64,000 nucleotides of DNA from Heterobilharzia americana. Lineage: Eukaryota > Platyhelminthes > Trematoda > Strigeidida > Schistosomatidae. The notes below the pieces were generated by a model. The model saw only the letters and a list, made by a program, of their open reading frames with translations, searched no databases and had not been told where the DNA came from. Positions 1 through 12,469 of the stretch are shown piece after piece (the first letter of the stretch is position 1; every line of letters starts with the position of its first letter). The stretch lies in contig OX104134.1 of the NCBI GenBank assembly GCA_944470555.2, positions 71,666,678 through 71,730,677 of the forward strand. Reading direction: 5' to 3'. The position numbers and the translations under genes are program-made.

Positions 1-930
1 TCACCGAAGTATGCTGGTTTGGCTTGGAGTTGTTGGTCAGGGGACTCCCAAGCTAATCCGCTGATTCTCCGGGCATGTTGTAGCACGTGAATACCGAACT
101 ATAGTTCCATTTGTTTGAATTTGTGCCTACCAAATCTGTTGATTGATCGACCAGGATGACACAGTGATGAATGTTCCGAATTGACCGATCCTCTCTGCTT
201 CGAGACCTACCTGCATGCATGTTCTTCATATAAACCCAAGTGGTTTGCCATTGTGGTACAATCACGGTGAAGCGTGCGACAAAGGAACGAATATCAGGGA
301 TCCTCAAATGTAAACCCGGGGCAACCAAATGCAAAACATTTTGCTGCCAAACAAGGAATGTGTATTCAAATTGCTGATGAACTCTATTGAAAATTGTTCT
401 GTACAAAGTTTAATTGCAAGCCTTCACTTTTACGGCTACTACAGTTTCTGACCGAAACAAGATACAATGGTGACACCAAACGAAACAAGAACTTCAGCAC
501 GGTTACACAAACAAATTGGATGAAGTCAAACAATGAGAATGGTCAATGTTCTTCAATGCATTACAAGAATAGAAAGCAAAACAGGCCCAACAGTCTTTTA
601 CCATTCTTGCTGTTGGTTGGTGATATACTCATTATCCGTTGCATTGGCGATTTTCAAAGGAAAACCAATTGTTTATTATGTTGAACAGTTGGAAAGTACT
701 CAACCATAATGTTTTGAACTGAATAATTTTGCCTTGTAGTGTAGTTGCAGATTATCAGCCGAAATAGAATTCAGACTTTGGACTTCTTGTTTCTGAAAAG
801 GCGGACTACGGTTATATGCACATCTCATTGGGGTCTGTTCTCTGTTTCCAGTAGTGAAATGTTTTGTAGATTCAGATAAACCCGAAATTGGTTAAATAAC
901 CGTCCGGCTATCGATACTGCTTCTATACAT
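1..930. other. Unassigned sequence at the window edge
   Basis: Two open frames occur here, 53-406 on the minus strand (117 codons) and 394-684 on the plus strand (96 codons). Neither shows a domain I recognise. The neighbouring sequence is decayed LINE, so non-coding or transposon-derived sequence is the likeliest reading. I see no promoter, splice pattern or RNA gene. Confidence 0.4.
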
Positions 931-933
931 CTT

Positions 934-1982
934 TTACATGATGACAGATGATTTTTCAGAGTACGCTTCATCTGTCCAAAAGTACTTTACAACTGCGTCA
1001 AGCTTTATTTTCAAGGCGTCAGGAGGTTCTTTGAAAATTTCTTCCGAAAGGGAGTTCCATAATTTATAGGCTTTTGATGAATCAGCGCAATCCATTAAAC
1101 GAGCTCTTAAATGCTGTAATCTGAAACGAGGACATCTAAGATGGTATTTCTGATGAAAACCTAAAAGCGATCGGTTTCGATGAAGCGGACCGTGTGCAGT
1201 TTGATGTATCATCACACCGCTTCTGTTTCTTCTGGATGCGCCTCAGAAGTAAGTAAGTGATTCAGATAAAGCGCGTTCCACAGACCATTCACTTTCTTTA
1301 TGGCTTTTCCATGAACCCGTTCTGTAATGGCATGCCAGTTCTGCAGTCATGATCTTCGTAGTTCAGAGCCACGAACACAGAAAAACTGACGATCACGACT
1401 CGACCCCAAGCTGATTGTTGGGTAGCGGAAGGGTTATTGACAGACGAAAAGCATGCATAGTTATTCTCTTCATTTCGTGGAGTATTCTCCCAAGGTTAAG
1501 CAGGTTATTCGGTGGTTGAGGGGGCATGCGCTGTCCGCACACCGTAGTGAAAAGGCCCGGAGTTAGACTCTCTAGAGTACGAAATGGAAACTTTAGGGCT
1601 CCGAGCGCCTTGCTGGTTTCGAGGCGAAAATCGAGAGTAGCTCCAAGGGTGTCACTTGGGGCAACCTCAAAATCTTTTTGGTGTTTCTGGAAAAAAGTAA
1701 TGTTTTCTCTGAGAAACAGAGACCAAAATTAGACATTTTGGTGATTACTGTGCACCTCTCAGACTTGAGAGGGAGCAGTTTTTTACTTGTCCAATTGAAA
1801 ATTTTAGAAAGGTCCTTCTGCAGGACTGAGATATCCGTCGGTCTTGTATCCTGAAATCGTAAGCTCACAAGAGTTAGTGGGAATTTATAGCGGGCTGGCA
1901 AGTCATTTACAAAAGCGGTGATCAATGGTGTACGAAGAATGGGATCTTGAGGTACAGGAAACCATTTATGAATGGAGCCCAC
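934..1982 (-). mobile_element. Decayed CR1-like LINE: reverse transcriptase and C-terminal fragments
   Basis: Reading the minus strand, 1982-1593 resembles the middle of a CR1/Jockey-type reverse transcriptase. It has a PQDPILRTPL stretch where intact elements have PQGSVLGPLLF, then FVNDLPAR, then a decayed catalytic-box region, then LPLKSERC where LPLNxxKC is expected. The frame at 1215-934 has the pattern of the C-terminus of the same ORF2 (RLQHLRARL ... AYKLWNSLSEEI). Spacing and orientation fit one element. The catalytic YADD box is not intact and the two pieces lie in separate frames, so this is a dead copy. Confidence 0.7.
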
Positions 1983-3240
1983 TGTAACTGAGTGTAAACG
2001 GCTCTGTGTAATCCGTAGGCCAACTGACTAACTACTGGTGTACTTTCATGAGCCTATGTTTTTCACGGAGGCTGTTCCGGTTAACACTGTCAGTCATTTT
2101 AAAGTCAAATGACCCTATACGAATAAGCTTTCCCCGGTCAGCAAAGAGACCGCAGTTAATCCACGCTATCAGCCAGCTGGCGTTACATATCTTCAAAGTA
2201 AAAGTGAGTGTTGACAGTCTATTGTGATTGAAAACCTAAGCAAATAATCACAAAGTGAATCATATACTACTCTTTCCATGACCGCTGGAACTGAAAAGAT
2301 CGAAGAGACCGGTGTACGGCTAGACAGTAGTTTACTGCCACCCTTGCATACTGAGATGACGGCTGCTCGCTTACAATTAGCAGGCTATCTGCCCTTTAGA
2401 AACGGAAATCTGAGGAGGCTTGCTAGTGAGACAGTTTGAATGGCGGTACGCTTCTCGAGTATCCCCGGATAACTGCCATAATTTCCTTTGAAGCGATCAG
2501 GATTTGAGCTCCTTGAGATTCCCCTGATTTTAAAATAGTGACATTTGATTGAAGTGTGTACCTGGTGTGTGGTTGTCCCTTCCACTTCCAGTACCCAATT
2601 CAATACCTTTGTACGAGCTAGTGTGTAACAACTGATTTCTTCGCGCCAGCTTCTAGGTCTCGTGGAACAGCTATAGGTCCTTGTTGGAATTCCGGCATTC
2701 TTCGGCTAGCAAGTTAGCTAACTCAGATTTAGTCATGCGGATAAGCAAACCATATGCTGTGAAACGCCACTTTTCTTTTTCATCAGTAGGCCCAATACCC
2801 TGTGATTCCCATCCTGTTCTACCCGAATGAGTCTGATAGCTCACTCCATCCGTTCTAACCTTTAACACTTACCTGCCACGAATGTCCTCATAAATCTACA
2901 GTCGTTCGCGCTGTTAGAAACACTCTATTGATTCCAAGCCGACCCTTCACATCGCATAATCCTGCCTGTGGCTGACGTAAACGTGGGAAAGCAAATCAAT
3001 TTGCTTCTTTGTGGGGAGAGCTAAGGAGCGTTCTTATGAATTGTTTGAAGTTTTAATCTGGCGCCCAGGCCAGAGAGTCACCTTAGTCTAGATGGGAGGG
3101 ACATTCTAGTTCTTGTTTTGCTTTCCCATAGCCAGCTTCTCCATAAAAACCGACCGATGATTGTTCAAGGTTACTTGACTTAAATACTGATATGTTGGAG
3201 GAAACCAGCGCATGGTCAGTCTGTCAAACAGGACTGTAGA
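1983..3240. other. Unassigned, probably decayed repeat
   Basis: Minus-strand open frames at 2603-2385 (72 codons) and 2868-2671 (65 codons) are the longest seen. I recognise no domain. Their position upstream of the minus-strand reverse-transcriptase remnant would suit more LINE sequence, but that is inference from position only. Confidence 0.35.
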
Positions 3241-3259
3241 CAACTAAGTTACATATCCA

Positions 3260-3724
3260 AGCGGGCTGAGTGGAAAGAACGTTGTCTGGTCTAGCAAGTT
3301 TACCCGTTATGTACTGGGCCGTCAAGAAGAACTTGATTATGAGGGGAGGTGTAAGAAACTGAAAATTGACCCACTTTGGCTAGGACGCCTTAAGCTCAAC
3401 CTTAACCTATTTTTCCGCCTTTTGCATGGCATTACTCACGCCTGTTACGCTCCTACTTTTAAGCCTGTGTCCTCATATAGTCTACGCAATCGTGAATGCA
3501 CTGTACCTGTAGAAAAGCACGGCCTTAAACTTAGGTCACGATCCCTTATGTTACAGTACAGCAAGTTATGGAATAAGCTTCCACATTTTATGCGTTCTTG
3601 CATGTCCAAATTTCAGTTTCAACGTCTACTCAACGAATTCTTTCTTGTCACGGATATCTTTAAATTTCCTGACATTCATACTATATCCACAAATACGAAG
3701 CATAACGAAGCCATCGACACATAA
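3260..3724 (+). mobile_element. CR1-like LINE ORF2 C-terminal fragment
   Basis: The plus strand encodes a typical C-terminal tail of CR1/Jockey ORF2. Recognisable pieces are SSKFTRYVLGR, DPLWLGRLKLNLNLFFRLLHG, SSYSLRN and YSKLWNKLPHFMRSC. The open frame with an ATG runs 3422-3724, but the same reading continues upstream to about 3260, so the ATG has no functional meaning. No polymerase core lies upstream, so this is a 5'-truncated insertion. It is not the same copy as the minus-strand remnant at 934-1982. Confidence 0.75.
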
Positions 3725-3904
3725 CAATGGTCAAGCCATTGCGTCCACTGTGAACCTACTCAGACCTCTAGATGTAAGAATCGGTTTTATTAAAGCCCTG
3801 CAGTTCCTTCAATGCAGATGGCGTTACGATTACATACAACGGTATGAATACTGGCTCCTCTCCGTTTAATGAACTTATTGTTTTCCTCTCAAAGCCACTA
3901 CGGT

Positions 3905-3931
3905 ACACCCCCCCCCAAAAAAAAAAAAAGT
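3905..3931 (+). repeat. Poly-C/poly-A homopolymer junction
   Basis: A run of nine or more C is followed by about 13 A, with a further A run at about 4011-4019. Such tracts are common at retrotransposon edges and are also prone to assembly error. Confidence 0.8.
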
Positions 3932-4068
3932 TTAAGAACCTTATAATGGAAGAACTATGTAGTTGACTTCACACATATACATGAAAATGTACATATAGTC
4001 CGAATAATTAAAAAAAAAAGAATAGGGACTTCTCTCTTCTGCAAATTTGATAGCGTAGTAATTTCTCT

Positions 4069-5283
4069 TTCCATATCTGCTCGTGCTTCCTCTTTCTTCT
4101 CCCATTTGCAGAAACAGCTGCAAGTCGACATTTGATGTCCAAGTTGTCTGTACATGATTACTTTATGGAAATAACACCTGCTCATTGACGCCAATAATTA
4201 TTGGACTGCTCCCACTCTTTCGCAAATTCTGGACCATCTTCAAGATTAACTCACCTGCTGGTCATGATTCATATTGCGACGAACCGTCTGATCTTTCCCA
4301 ACAGTATTAGTAGCAGAGACATTCTGAACAGATGATTAAACCAGAGACCAATTTACATATTGGCTCAGGAGGTCACTTACCTGCAATGGCTTCACACTAC
4401 ACATTTTCTAGTACTCCGTACCAAATGATCTTTTTCGTATGAAACTTACTATGCATCAAATACACTTCTCGAACGATGCCGCCTGCGCTAATACAAAAGA
4501 TACCCGAAGTCTATGTATAAATACTGCCACCTGGACTATTGACTGTTTCAAAATCTATTTTCATCCAATACAACAAGTATTCTCAACAGAATTAATCTAT
4601 ATTACCTTTAAACGTAACATGGTGACCTGGAAATGCATTGATATAGTCATACACGTTGGTTATTTAACTGTGGATACTTTATTGATAATCCAGATTGTAT
4701 AAATGGGTCCTTTGTGGTAAGCAAAACTAAAAACTGACGGTCATTCTAAGTAATAAACTGCTGTTACTAATTAGCAAACTATACGAGCGGACCTACAACG
4801 TTGGTTGCTTATAACGCGAACTTTGTTCACTGCGCGCTTTTGATATTGTTAATGGAACCTGTCTATGTGATGGGAGATGAAAATCCATGTCAGTCTCGTG
4901 AGTTTCAGCAAATCTTATTCAGATTATGCACAATAATGACTTGATATATAGATTATTTAATACTAAATACCAGTTCGTTAACCTATAAAAAATTATGAAT
5001 TTGATGGTGCTTGTAAACTGGTATCCCTCATGTTAAACCCATTATATAGGGGTAATATTCATTACTACTTGAACTTTAACACCCTATTTATGCTGTAAAG
5101 TAATATTTCCATAACTAGCAGGACCTTCGGAAGTTTTCAATTGAGTTTAATGACATTCCGTCAGTACCACTCGGGGCTCGAGTCTTGTGGAAATTTTGAG
5201 ATGTATGAACTTGATGAAGCTTGTAAACTGGCTTCACTCATGTTAAAATTTTTTAAAGTGAGAACAAAGCACTTATTTACCTA
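4069..5283 (+). repeat. 1.2 kb dispersed repeat, copy A
   Basis: About 1.2 kb recurs as a direct copy at 10,787-11,985, with small indels and substitutions but continuous alignment. Shared anchors include CCATATCTGCTCGTGC at the left, GCCAATAATTATTGGACTGC in the middle, and a TGTAAACTGGCTTC motif near the right end. Within the unit a motif containing TGTAAACTGG and CTCATGTTAAA occurs twice about 200 bp apart (near 5,010-5,040 and 5,222-5,250), so the unit has an internal duplication. Open frames inside (for example 4439-4702) are shared by both copies but show no domain I know. It could be a non-autonomous transposon, an LTR or a TRIM-like element; no terminal repeats were recognised. Confidence 0.85.
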
Positions 5284-5720
5284 TTTATTAGTCTGGAAGC
5301 CTTGCCACAAAGCCATGGGGAGTAGACTGAGAAGTTTGTCTGGTCGCGCAGTTTTCGGTAAAAGTTGCTGAAATGCTGTTGCGAGAGCAGGCGGACTTGT
5401 GCTGGAAAAGAGCGAAGGAAAGTTAGAATCACCCATGATGGAGACTTGATGAGAGTTCAGTTCTACAGCCCTCCTCAAATACCGTATCATTTTCTCACTT
5501 AAGGTTGCAGAGGCTCCTAGAAGGGGTTATGAAACTCCAAAGAAACAGGGACATGGCCACTCTTTGGAAATCAATTTCGTCGATCTTCAACAGAAAACAG
5601 GTGTAGAATGCAACGCCACCCCTCAAGTTCTCCGATGTATCCCTGGGAATTGGGTGAAGTTCACGAGGAAGAATTTTATCATCTGCAATCATGTTTCACG
5701 AAGTCCTATCAATTGATTTT
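5281..5720 (-). mobile_element. CR1-like LINE endonuclease fragment
   Basis: Minus-strand frames at 5692-5495 and 5490-5281 resemble the apurinic-like endonuclease of CR1-type ORF2. The first has RGGVAFYT (a common 'GGVxLY' strand). The second has RYLRRAVELNSHQVSIMGDSNFPSL, whose core corresponds to the GDFNFP catalytic motif. Adjacent pieces are in different frames, so the copy is dead. Confidence 0.65.
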
Positions 5721-8700
5721 GTCAGTGATACTGAGCAGCTGACTTTGGGAGACCGACTTCGTCAAGAGTTTATCCACTAAGAAGCAAAACTAAAGATATC
5801 TGAGTCCTCAATTCTGCTTGTCTGAGACCCAGCCCATGATTCTAGACTTTAGGACATAGTAAGGAAAAATTACCACCCATCTTCCTGTCGTTCCACCGCT
5901 AGGTACTGGCTGGCGGAAGGCAGTTTTTTGAATAGTCCTTCAGTCTGCCACCCTGGTTTACACTCGCCTTTTTTGGTGCTTCTAAAAACAGAGTTCGGTC
6001 TATCATGCCATGACTCTAGAGTTTTTGGACCATGTATTGAGAGTCGAAGATAACTTTGAGCAACCTGATGCTCCAGATGTCCCAAAGACGAGCCAGCCTT
6101 TGAATACGGGGAATTTTCGCTTGCACATGAACTTGCAATATATCTAGCAAGTTACACAAATGGTTTGCCTGATGAATAAGTGCTGCAGTCGCAGCACCCC
6201 GGACGTCAGAAGTTACACGTCCTAGAACTGAACAGCGCATGTCTATGGGATCAATTTCCCTTCCATTGAGGAGTGATTTCTCCATAGCCCATGGTCTATT
6301 GAACCTGACCCCATTGTCTGATATCTTTGCCTGACTAACTGATTGCCATCCAAACAGGCGCTTCTCGGTAGACCAGGATTATCCGGAAGAGCCCTCAAAG
6401 GCCCTGCAAAGCCTTTTTAGGGAAATTTGCTGGGGCTAAGCGTCTAGGGACAGAAATGCTGAATGAAGTTCGTAAAACATTTCATACGACACTCCATCGA
6501 GCGAGGCCATGTTATTTACTATCAGGCAGTAAGAAAGAGTCACTTTTCTCAAAGCCAGAGATTGCAGGCGATCCAAGATTGACTGTTTTCCATCATTGTG
6601 GATAGAATCACCCCTGTGAATGTAGGGATGATTGCAGTACGTTCGGGGCTTCGTCGTATTAACACGTTGTGATGCTTCCAGAACCTTACTTATCCACTCT
6701 CCAGTTTCAATTTATAGACTGCCTCACCTCTTTGCTGTCAAGCTCTCCCATTTATCAGCTATCTTTTATTATGAAATTTAAATGCACCCTGTGTACTAGC
6801 TGCGTCGTCGGCTCAAGTTTTTCGCCCTCGTGTTTCTCCTTCCAGTTTCTTATGGTTACGACTAAACTCACACTGCCCCACGTGCCGCGCTGCAACAACT
6901 TACCTACCTACGACCTAGACGAAAACCTGTCAATGGTTGGTCGTTACAACTTGATCGGTTTAACTATAACATTACTGTTGGTCATCTTTAAAGTTTGACC
7001 CTCTGAACACCAAAAGTGCTTGGCTGAAGACTTTGCCTCTGCGCTGTCAAATCCTTTGCTTTTGGGCACTAATTACTAGGTTTTGCTACTGACAGATGCC
7101 TATCTGCGTAATGAGCTAGCTGTCAGTAGTTCTTTCATTTTATGCACAATTTGTATGACACCAGAATATTATGGGTCAAAGTTCCGGAAAACTTGTTCAC
7201 GACAACCCTAACAACGTTGACAGTAAAAGTAGTCATGACAGTACCTTGATTACAGGGTTTGGTGAAACGACTGACAGCCATACTGGTGCTGTCCGTCCAA
7301 ACAGCTCGAAAGCTGTATCTACACTAATACACAATCTAAATTATACCATGTTACTACATCCTGCTAGCTGAGATTTCTTGTGTCTCAAAGCTAAGGTAGA
7401 ATGTTCGAGTGAACAAATCAAGAGACTGCCTGCTATGACCACTGTCCTTCCCATTATAATAATAATGGTGATATATTTCGAATAACAATTTATACGAACA
7501 CATGTCGTTTTTACAGGTAGTATCCGAATGTTATTGTTCCTAGTGAAGCTGAGGAAATTTAAAAAGAATAAATCGTCACACCATACAGTCTTTCAGTAGA
7601 TGCAGTTATTCGCATGCTGCTGATCACAAATATTGGACAACAACTCTTTGACTACGCAGCAAAAGTGAATGGTAACACAGGTATTGTCACTCTTTACGAG
7701 CATTATCCAGGCAATAGTGATTAAGCCTCAACACTTCGGCTAAGGAGTCGCATAGAACGTAAAAGCACATGGCATATCAAATACCGAGCATAAATGAAGC
7801 TGAAAAATGAGAACATTCAATGAGTTTGTCCTGTTTACATAGGAGCGTGTAAAACTAGGTTTAAATCCTAATATGAACCAATGACAAGGCTTGGGTTCAG
7901 TACCACAAAGTGTCAAGCAGCATGTAGCGATTATTTAGGTCCATGTTGTTGAAAACAAATTCATTGGAACAAATTAAGCCAAAGGTGTTACTCACTCCAG
8001 AAGCCGTTGTCACTTATGGCCCACGATATGTAAGGTTTCATCATTAAACTATTCCTTGTGTCTTAAAGGTCAACGCTTCGTATGAGGTTGGATTTGGATT
8101 TCTTCATCACAAGCTGAGTGACCGTCATTGGTCGGAGAACCTGTACGTTTGGATGCAAGCAGCATGCATTACCAACATTTCCAGATACAATTCCAATTGG
8201 AGCTATAGATTTAAGATGAACTGTCAAAACGATCGTTATGCAGCGGTTGTGGACCTGTCTAACAGTAAGAGAAAGGAACGCTGACATGGAGCAACATGTC
8301 GTGTCCTTAAGTTAATTAGTAACAAGATATGAACAGAAAAATCAGAGGAAAAAGAACTCATGTGCAGATTTAAGGGTTGTTGCCTAAAACTTGTCTTATC
8401 AATGATAAACTGTGATGAAATAGTAATTAGTGGCTTTTAATGCACCATAAACGCAAATTATAGCTCTGAAGCTATCTATCTGAATGGCGAAGCATGTCAG
8501 TCGACATGCATAAGCGGGAACCTAAGAGGTGAGAAATAAGTAAACGTTGTGCACACTCCTCTGAATACTAAGCAAGTTTTGGCACGAACAAGTGAATCAA
8601 TGGGAGTTTTAACGTGTATAAAATAAGACAACTTGATGTGGAGGCCTTTACGAGGAATTCTGAGAAGAGGCTCTTCTCAGCGATACAACTAAGTGGATTT

Positions 8701-8860
8701 TAACATCGTTTGGAGCCATGCAAGTATGTTGTTCACCATAAATGGGCTATCCTACCACGATGATGCAGGTCATACAACGGAGGGGAATCTGCCGGATGCA
8801 CATCGTTATCACTGCCCGAATAGGAAGCTATTTACTCCATAAAATAACACTTAGAAAGAG
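5721..8860. other. No confident gene; decayed repeat plus unassigned sequence
   Basis: Minus-strand frames at 6285-5870 lie just upstream of the endonuclease remnant and could be its ORF1 or 5' region, but I see no diagnostic motif. A plus-strand frame at 7171-7371 starts MGQSSGK in a reasonable start context and is discussed as a finding. A small AAT-rich patch sits near 7456. No RNA genes, promoters or splice-linked exon sets were recognised. Confidence 0.35.
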
Positions 8861-8879
8861 GTCTCACCTTCCTAAGTTA

Positions 8880-9408
8880 CTATCAGTTTCACTACCTTTG
8901 GGACACTAGAGTCCTACAGAGCCGCCTCTGAGTGCTTCTGTTGTACGGCGTCTATCTGTAAACAGACTATGGATATCATGCGAGCCTAAACGTAATTTAA
9001 CAAGGCGCCCAAACTGCGGTACAGAAGTGCTGCCGTATGCGGTAACAGGGAGCCCATTCCAGATAGGTCTGTAATATGTAGTAAAGAATTTATATCTGGC
9101 CTGTTTATTTTATCTGTCCATTGCCGACGTCAGTGTGTGGTTTCCAGGCTCAAACTGCGGCGGGTATCCCCAAGAGGGTGGGAAGGAGCAGTATGCCAGA
9201 CCATGAAAGGTGTTTTACAAGAGAACAAACTTGTTTCTTGAACGCCTTTTCCATAGCGGTCCAGTAGACAGTATAGTGCGCCATCCATGCAATCTAAATT
9301 ACCGGTGCTATTTAATAATTTTCTAATGAAACTTCTTTGGGGATATTCAAGTCGTGCTTTATCGCTTTTGTTCATGCTGAAAAAAACGAGCGAGCCATAT
9401 TCCAACAT
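8880..9408 (-). mobile_element. CR1-like LINE ORF2 C-terminal fragment
   Basis: The minus strand reads MLEYGSLVFFSMNKSDKARL, then QRSFIRKLLNSTGNLD. This matches the familiar post-polymerase region of CR1-like elements, where 'LEYGS/P' precedes 'RLExVQRxFTRxL'. Sequence further along (about 9100-8880, RYKFFTTYYRPIWNGLP) corresponds to the C-terminal 'FxxRxxxxWNxLP' tail, in another frame. Frameshifts show it is not functional. Confidence 0.7.
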
Positions 9409-9611
9409 TGGTCTTACACAAGCCTTTCAAGGAACAAGTTTGGCCTGTTTTGTAAAGGAGTTCTTTAGAAGGAAGCCTCATTATCTTCTAATCTGAGAGA
9501 CGACAGCTGTGACGTGCTTAGTGAAGTTAGGGTTACCATATTATTGGACGCCGAGATCAAATGCCTTGTTGAGTATTTGAACGTCATTATCTCCTAAGCG
9601 TCGCGCGCTGC

Positions 9612-9640
9612 TAATAATAATAATGATAATAATAGCAGTA
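9612..9640 (+). repeat. Short AAT microsatellite
   Basis: Interrupted AAT repeats (TAATAATAATAATGATAATAATAG). They match the tail type seen at 18,983 and 49,970, so this may mark the 3' end of an otherwise unrecognised LINE insertion. Confidence 0.7.
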
Positions 9641-9909
9641 CTTTCCGAGGTACGGAGCCCGACATTTTTTATGGTTGGATCCAAGTTGCCATTTCTGAAT
9701 CCACTCAAGTAGATTATTTAAATCTGCCTGAGCTGCTTGAGATCAGACCAGATTTTTTCAGGGCTGAACTTGTAGCTGCCCAACAACTTGGGGCTGCTGT
9801 TCTGATATTGCAGCCATAGTTTAGAGAAATCCGTTCCAGGGTCCACTTAGTTGAGTCACTTTCTGCAAAAACTACTGGGCTGGCAGTACCTCCTCATATG
9901 TGATGGATA

Positions 9910-10786
9910 AAGTGGAGGCCTAGCGTGATGCTATTCGCAAGGTGGAAAGTGCTATTAACCACATTTCTTCCGAAGTTTCTAAGCGCATTTTAGAAGGTTA
10001 CGGAGAGATTGTACACAACGTTTCTAGTGATATGTCTACCAAAGCCGTTAGAAATATACTTCTTGAAGTCATCGGTATGCCTGACATTCCATGTTGTTGC
10101 TTCAAACTCTCTGAAAAGCACCAGAAATTCTATGGCCCGCTCCTCATTGGCTTTGACAACGAACAGATGGCTGCTAGATTCATCAAATCCCGTGACACAA
10201 TCGTTTCTACGACGAAACTTAGAAGTATGAAGGTGGTTTTCGAAAAAACCGTTAATCACTCTCGTTAAGATGCAGACTCCGAAATACTTGACAACTGTCC
10301 TGATCTTACTTATAGCTCAGTTAAAATCACTCATTTGAAACCACTTCGAAGAGTAACATCGAGTTCAACTGGAAAGTCGCAACCCCCTATTTCTGCTAAT
10401 TATTCATCGGACAAAAATACACTTGTCGACCGAAACAGGTATCAAGACACAGCTTCCCACTTAGTATGAACGCATGATCAGCACTGAAACAGACCGCCTC
10501 AAAAAGTAGACAGGTCCCACACAAGAGTCTCACCACAACGCCCGGCCTTGCACATCCGGTAGCTACTGGCGACACACATCTGACTCCAAAGGTTTCCGGG
10601 CAAAAGACCGGGGAAGATTACCTACCGGATCAACCCAGGGGCAATCGCTATTCAGCTTCATCAAAAAGTGGGAACATCACACCGAGCAGCTCATGGTCTT
10701 CTCAGTGTGTCCATGCCAAACCCATTTGGCAAACATTCTAAAGGTCATCTGCCCATACTCTAGGGGAGTGTGTGAGATCCCCAACT
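9910..10786 (+). mobile_element. LINE ORF1-like fragment, interrupted by the 1.2 kb repeat
   Basis: The frame 9942-10268 encodes KVESAINHISSEVSKRI... followed by a stretch (IPCCCFKLSEKHQKF, PLLIGFDNEQMAARFI) with the layout of the RNA-binding part of a CR1-like ORF1. A related fragment, FKFTTSFDAKRFI, occurs at 15,701. Codons after the stop continue in the same frame with Ser/Thr-rich text to about 10,480. The sequence then runs directly into the 1.2 kb repeat copy B at about 10,787. Assignment rests on composition and context. Confidence 0.5.
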
Positions 10787-11985
10787 ATTTCCATATCTGC
10801 TCGTGCCTCTCCTTTCTTCCCCCATTTGCAGAAACAGCTGCAAGTCGACATTTGATGTTCAAATCCAGTCTGAACGTGATTACTTTATGGGAATAACACC
10901 TGCTCATTGACGCCAATAATTATTGGACTGCTCCCACTCTTTCGCAAATTCTGGACCATCTTCAAGATTAACTCACCTGCTGGTCATGATTCATATTGCG
11001 ACGAACCGTCTGATCTTTCCCAACAGTATTAGTAGCAGAGACATTCTGAACAGATGATTAAACCAGAGACCAATTTACATATTGGCTCAGGAGGTCACTT
11101 ACCTGCAATGGCTTCACACTAGACATTTTCTAATACTCTGTACCAAGAGACCTTTTCATATGGAACTTACTATGCATCAAATACACTTCTCGAATGATGC
11201 GGCCTATGCTAACACAAAAGATGCCCGAAATCTATGGACTATTGACTGTTTCAACCCTTTTTTCATCCAGTACAACGATTATTCCCAGCAGAATAATCTA
11301 TATTACCTTTAAAAGTAACATGATGACCTTGATATACATTGATATAGTCATACACGTTGGTTATTTAACTGTGGATACTTTATTGATAATCCAGATTGTA
11401 TAAATGGGTCCTTTGTGGTTAGCAAACTAAAAACTGAAGATCACTCTAAGTAATAAACTATTATATTACTAATTAGCAAACTATGCGAATTGACTAACAA
11501 CGTCGGTTGGTTATAACGCAAACTCTGAACAATGCGCGCTTTCGATATTGATAATGGAACCTATCTATGTGATGGGAGATGGCAATCCATATCCGTCTCA
11601 TGAATTTCAGCAACTTTCAATAAGATTATGCACAATAATGGCTTGATATGTAAATTATTTAATACTAGATACTTTCAAAGGTTATGAATTTGATGGTGCT
11701 TGTAAACTGGTATCCCTCATGTTAAGCCTGTTAAATGAAGGCGACATTTACTATTATCTAAACTTTAATGCCCTATGTGCGCAGTAAAGTAATATTTCCT
11801 CGTTCGTTTCATAACTGGCAGGACCTTCGACTGTTTTTTCTAAATTGAGTTTAATGACATTCCATCAGTACCACTCAGGGCTCAAATCTTGTAGACATTT
11901 TGAGATGTATCAACGTGATGAAGCCTGTAAACTGGCTTCTCTCATGCTAAAATCCTTTTTTTAACACGAGAATAAAGCATTTATT
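10787..11985 (+). repeat. 1.2 kb dispersed repeat, copy B
   Basis: This is the direct copy of 4069-5283, beginning at CCATATCTGCTCGTGC and ending in the AAAGCATTTATTTATT region. It lies between ORF1-like LINE sequence (left) and ORF2 endonuclease sequence from about 12,470 (right), so it may have inserted into a LINE. I could not identify a target-site duplication with confidence. The internal duplicated TGTAAACTGG motif is present here too (near 11,700 and 11,926). Confidence 0.85.
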
Positions 11986-12469
11986 TATTCCAAGGGAACC
12001 GGTCCCCAAAACATATCCTGGGTCATTGGTGAGTGCACCTAGAATGCCCCAGCCTTTTAGCAATCTCAGTCGAACATCATACTTCTCTCAGCCGCTTTTG
12101 ATCATAACCTGTACTCTGCTAACCAGCCGGTCATAGTAAGCTGGCCCCTCAATGACCCTTTGAGACCCACTTCTTATAGTCTAGCTGGTAAGTGGATACG
12201 AGAACGGGAAAACTATAATTCGGCGCGGGACCACCACTACGCCAGTCGGGATACCAGTGCGACATTACGAGCTCTGGGCCACCCACCTACTGCTGAGTTA
12301 TTGAGTGGTTCGCTACCTGAAAACTCAGTTTTTCAGCTATATCCGCCTCCCACGGATTACCTCCGGAGATGACAGCCGACAATTTATGCCAGGACAGCAT
12401 GTCTACCACTGACACTAACCACACCAGCGTAACTCAACCCCTGATATGCCTCTGACCGCCTTCACCGAT

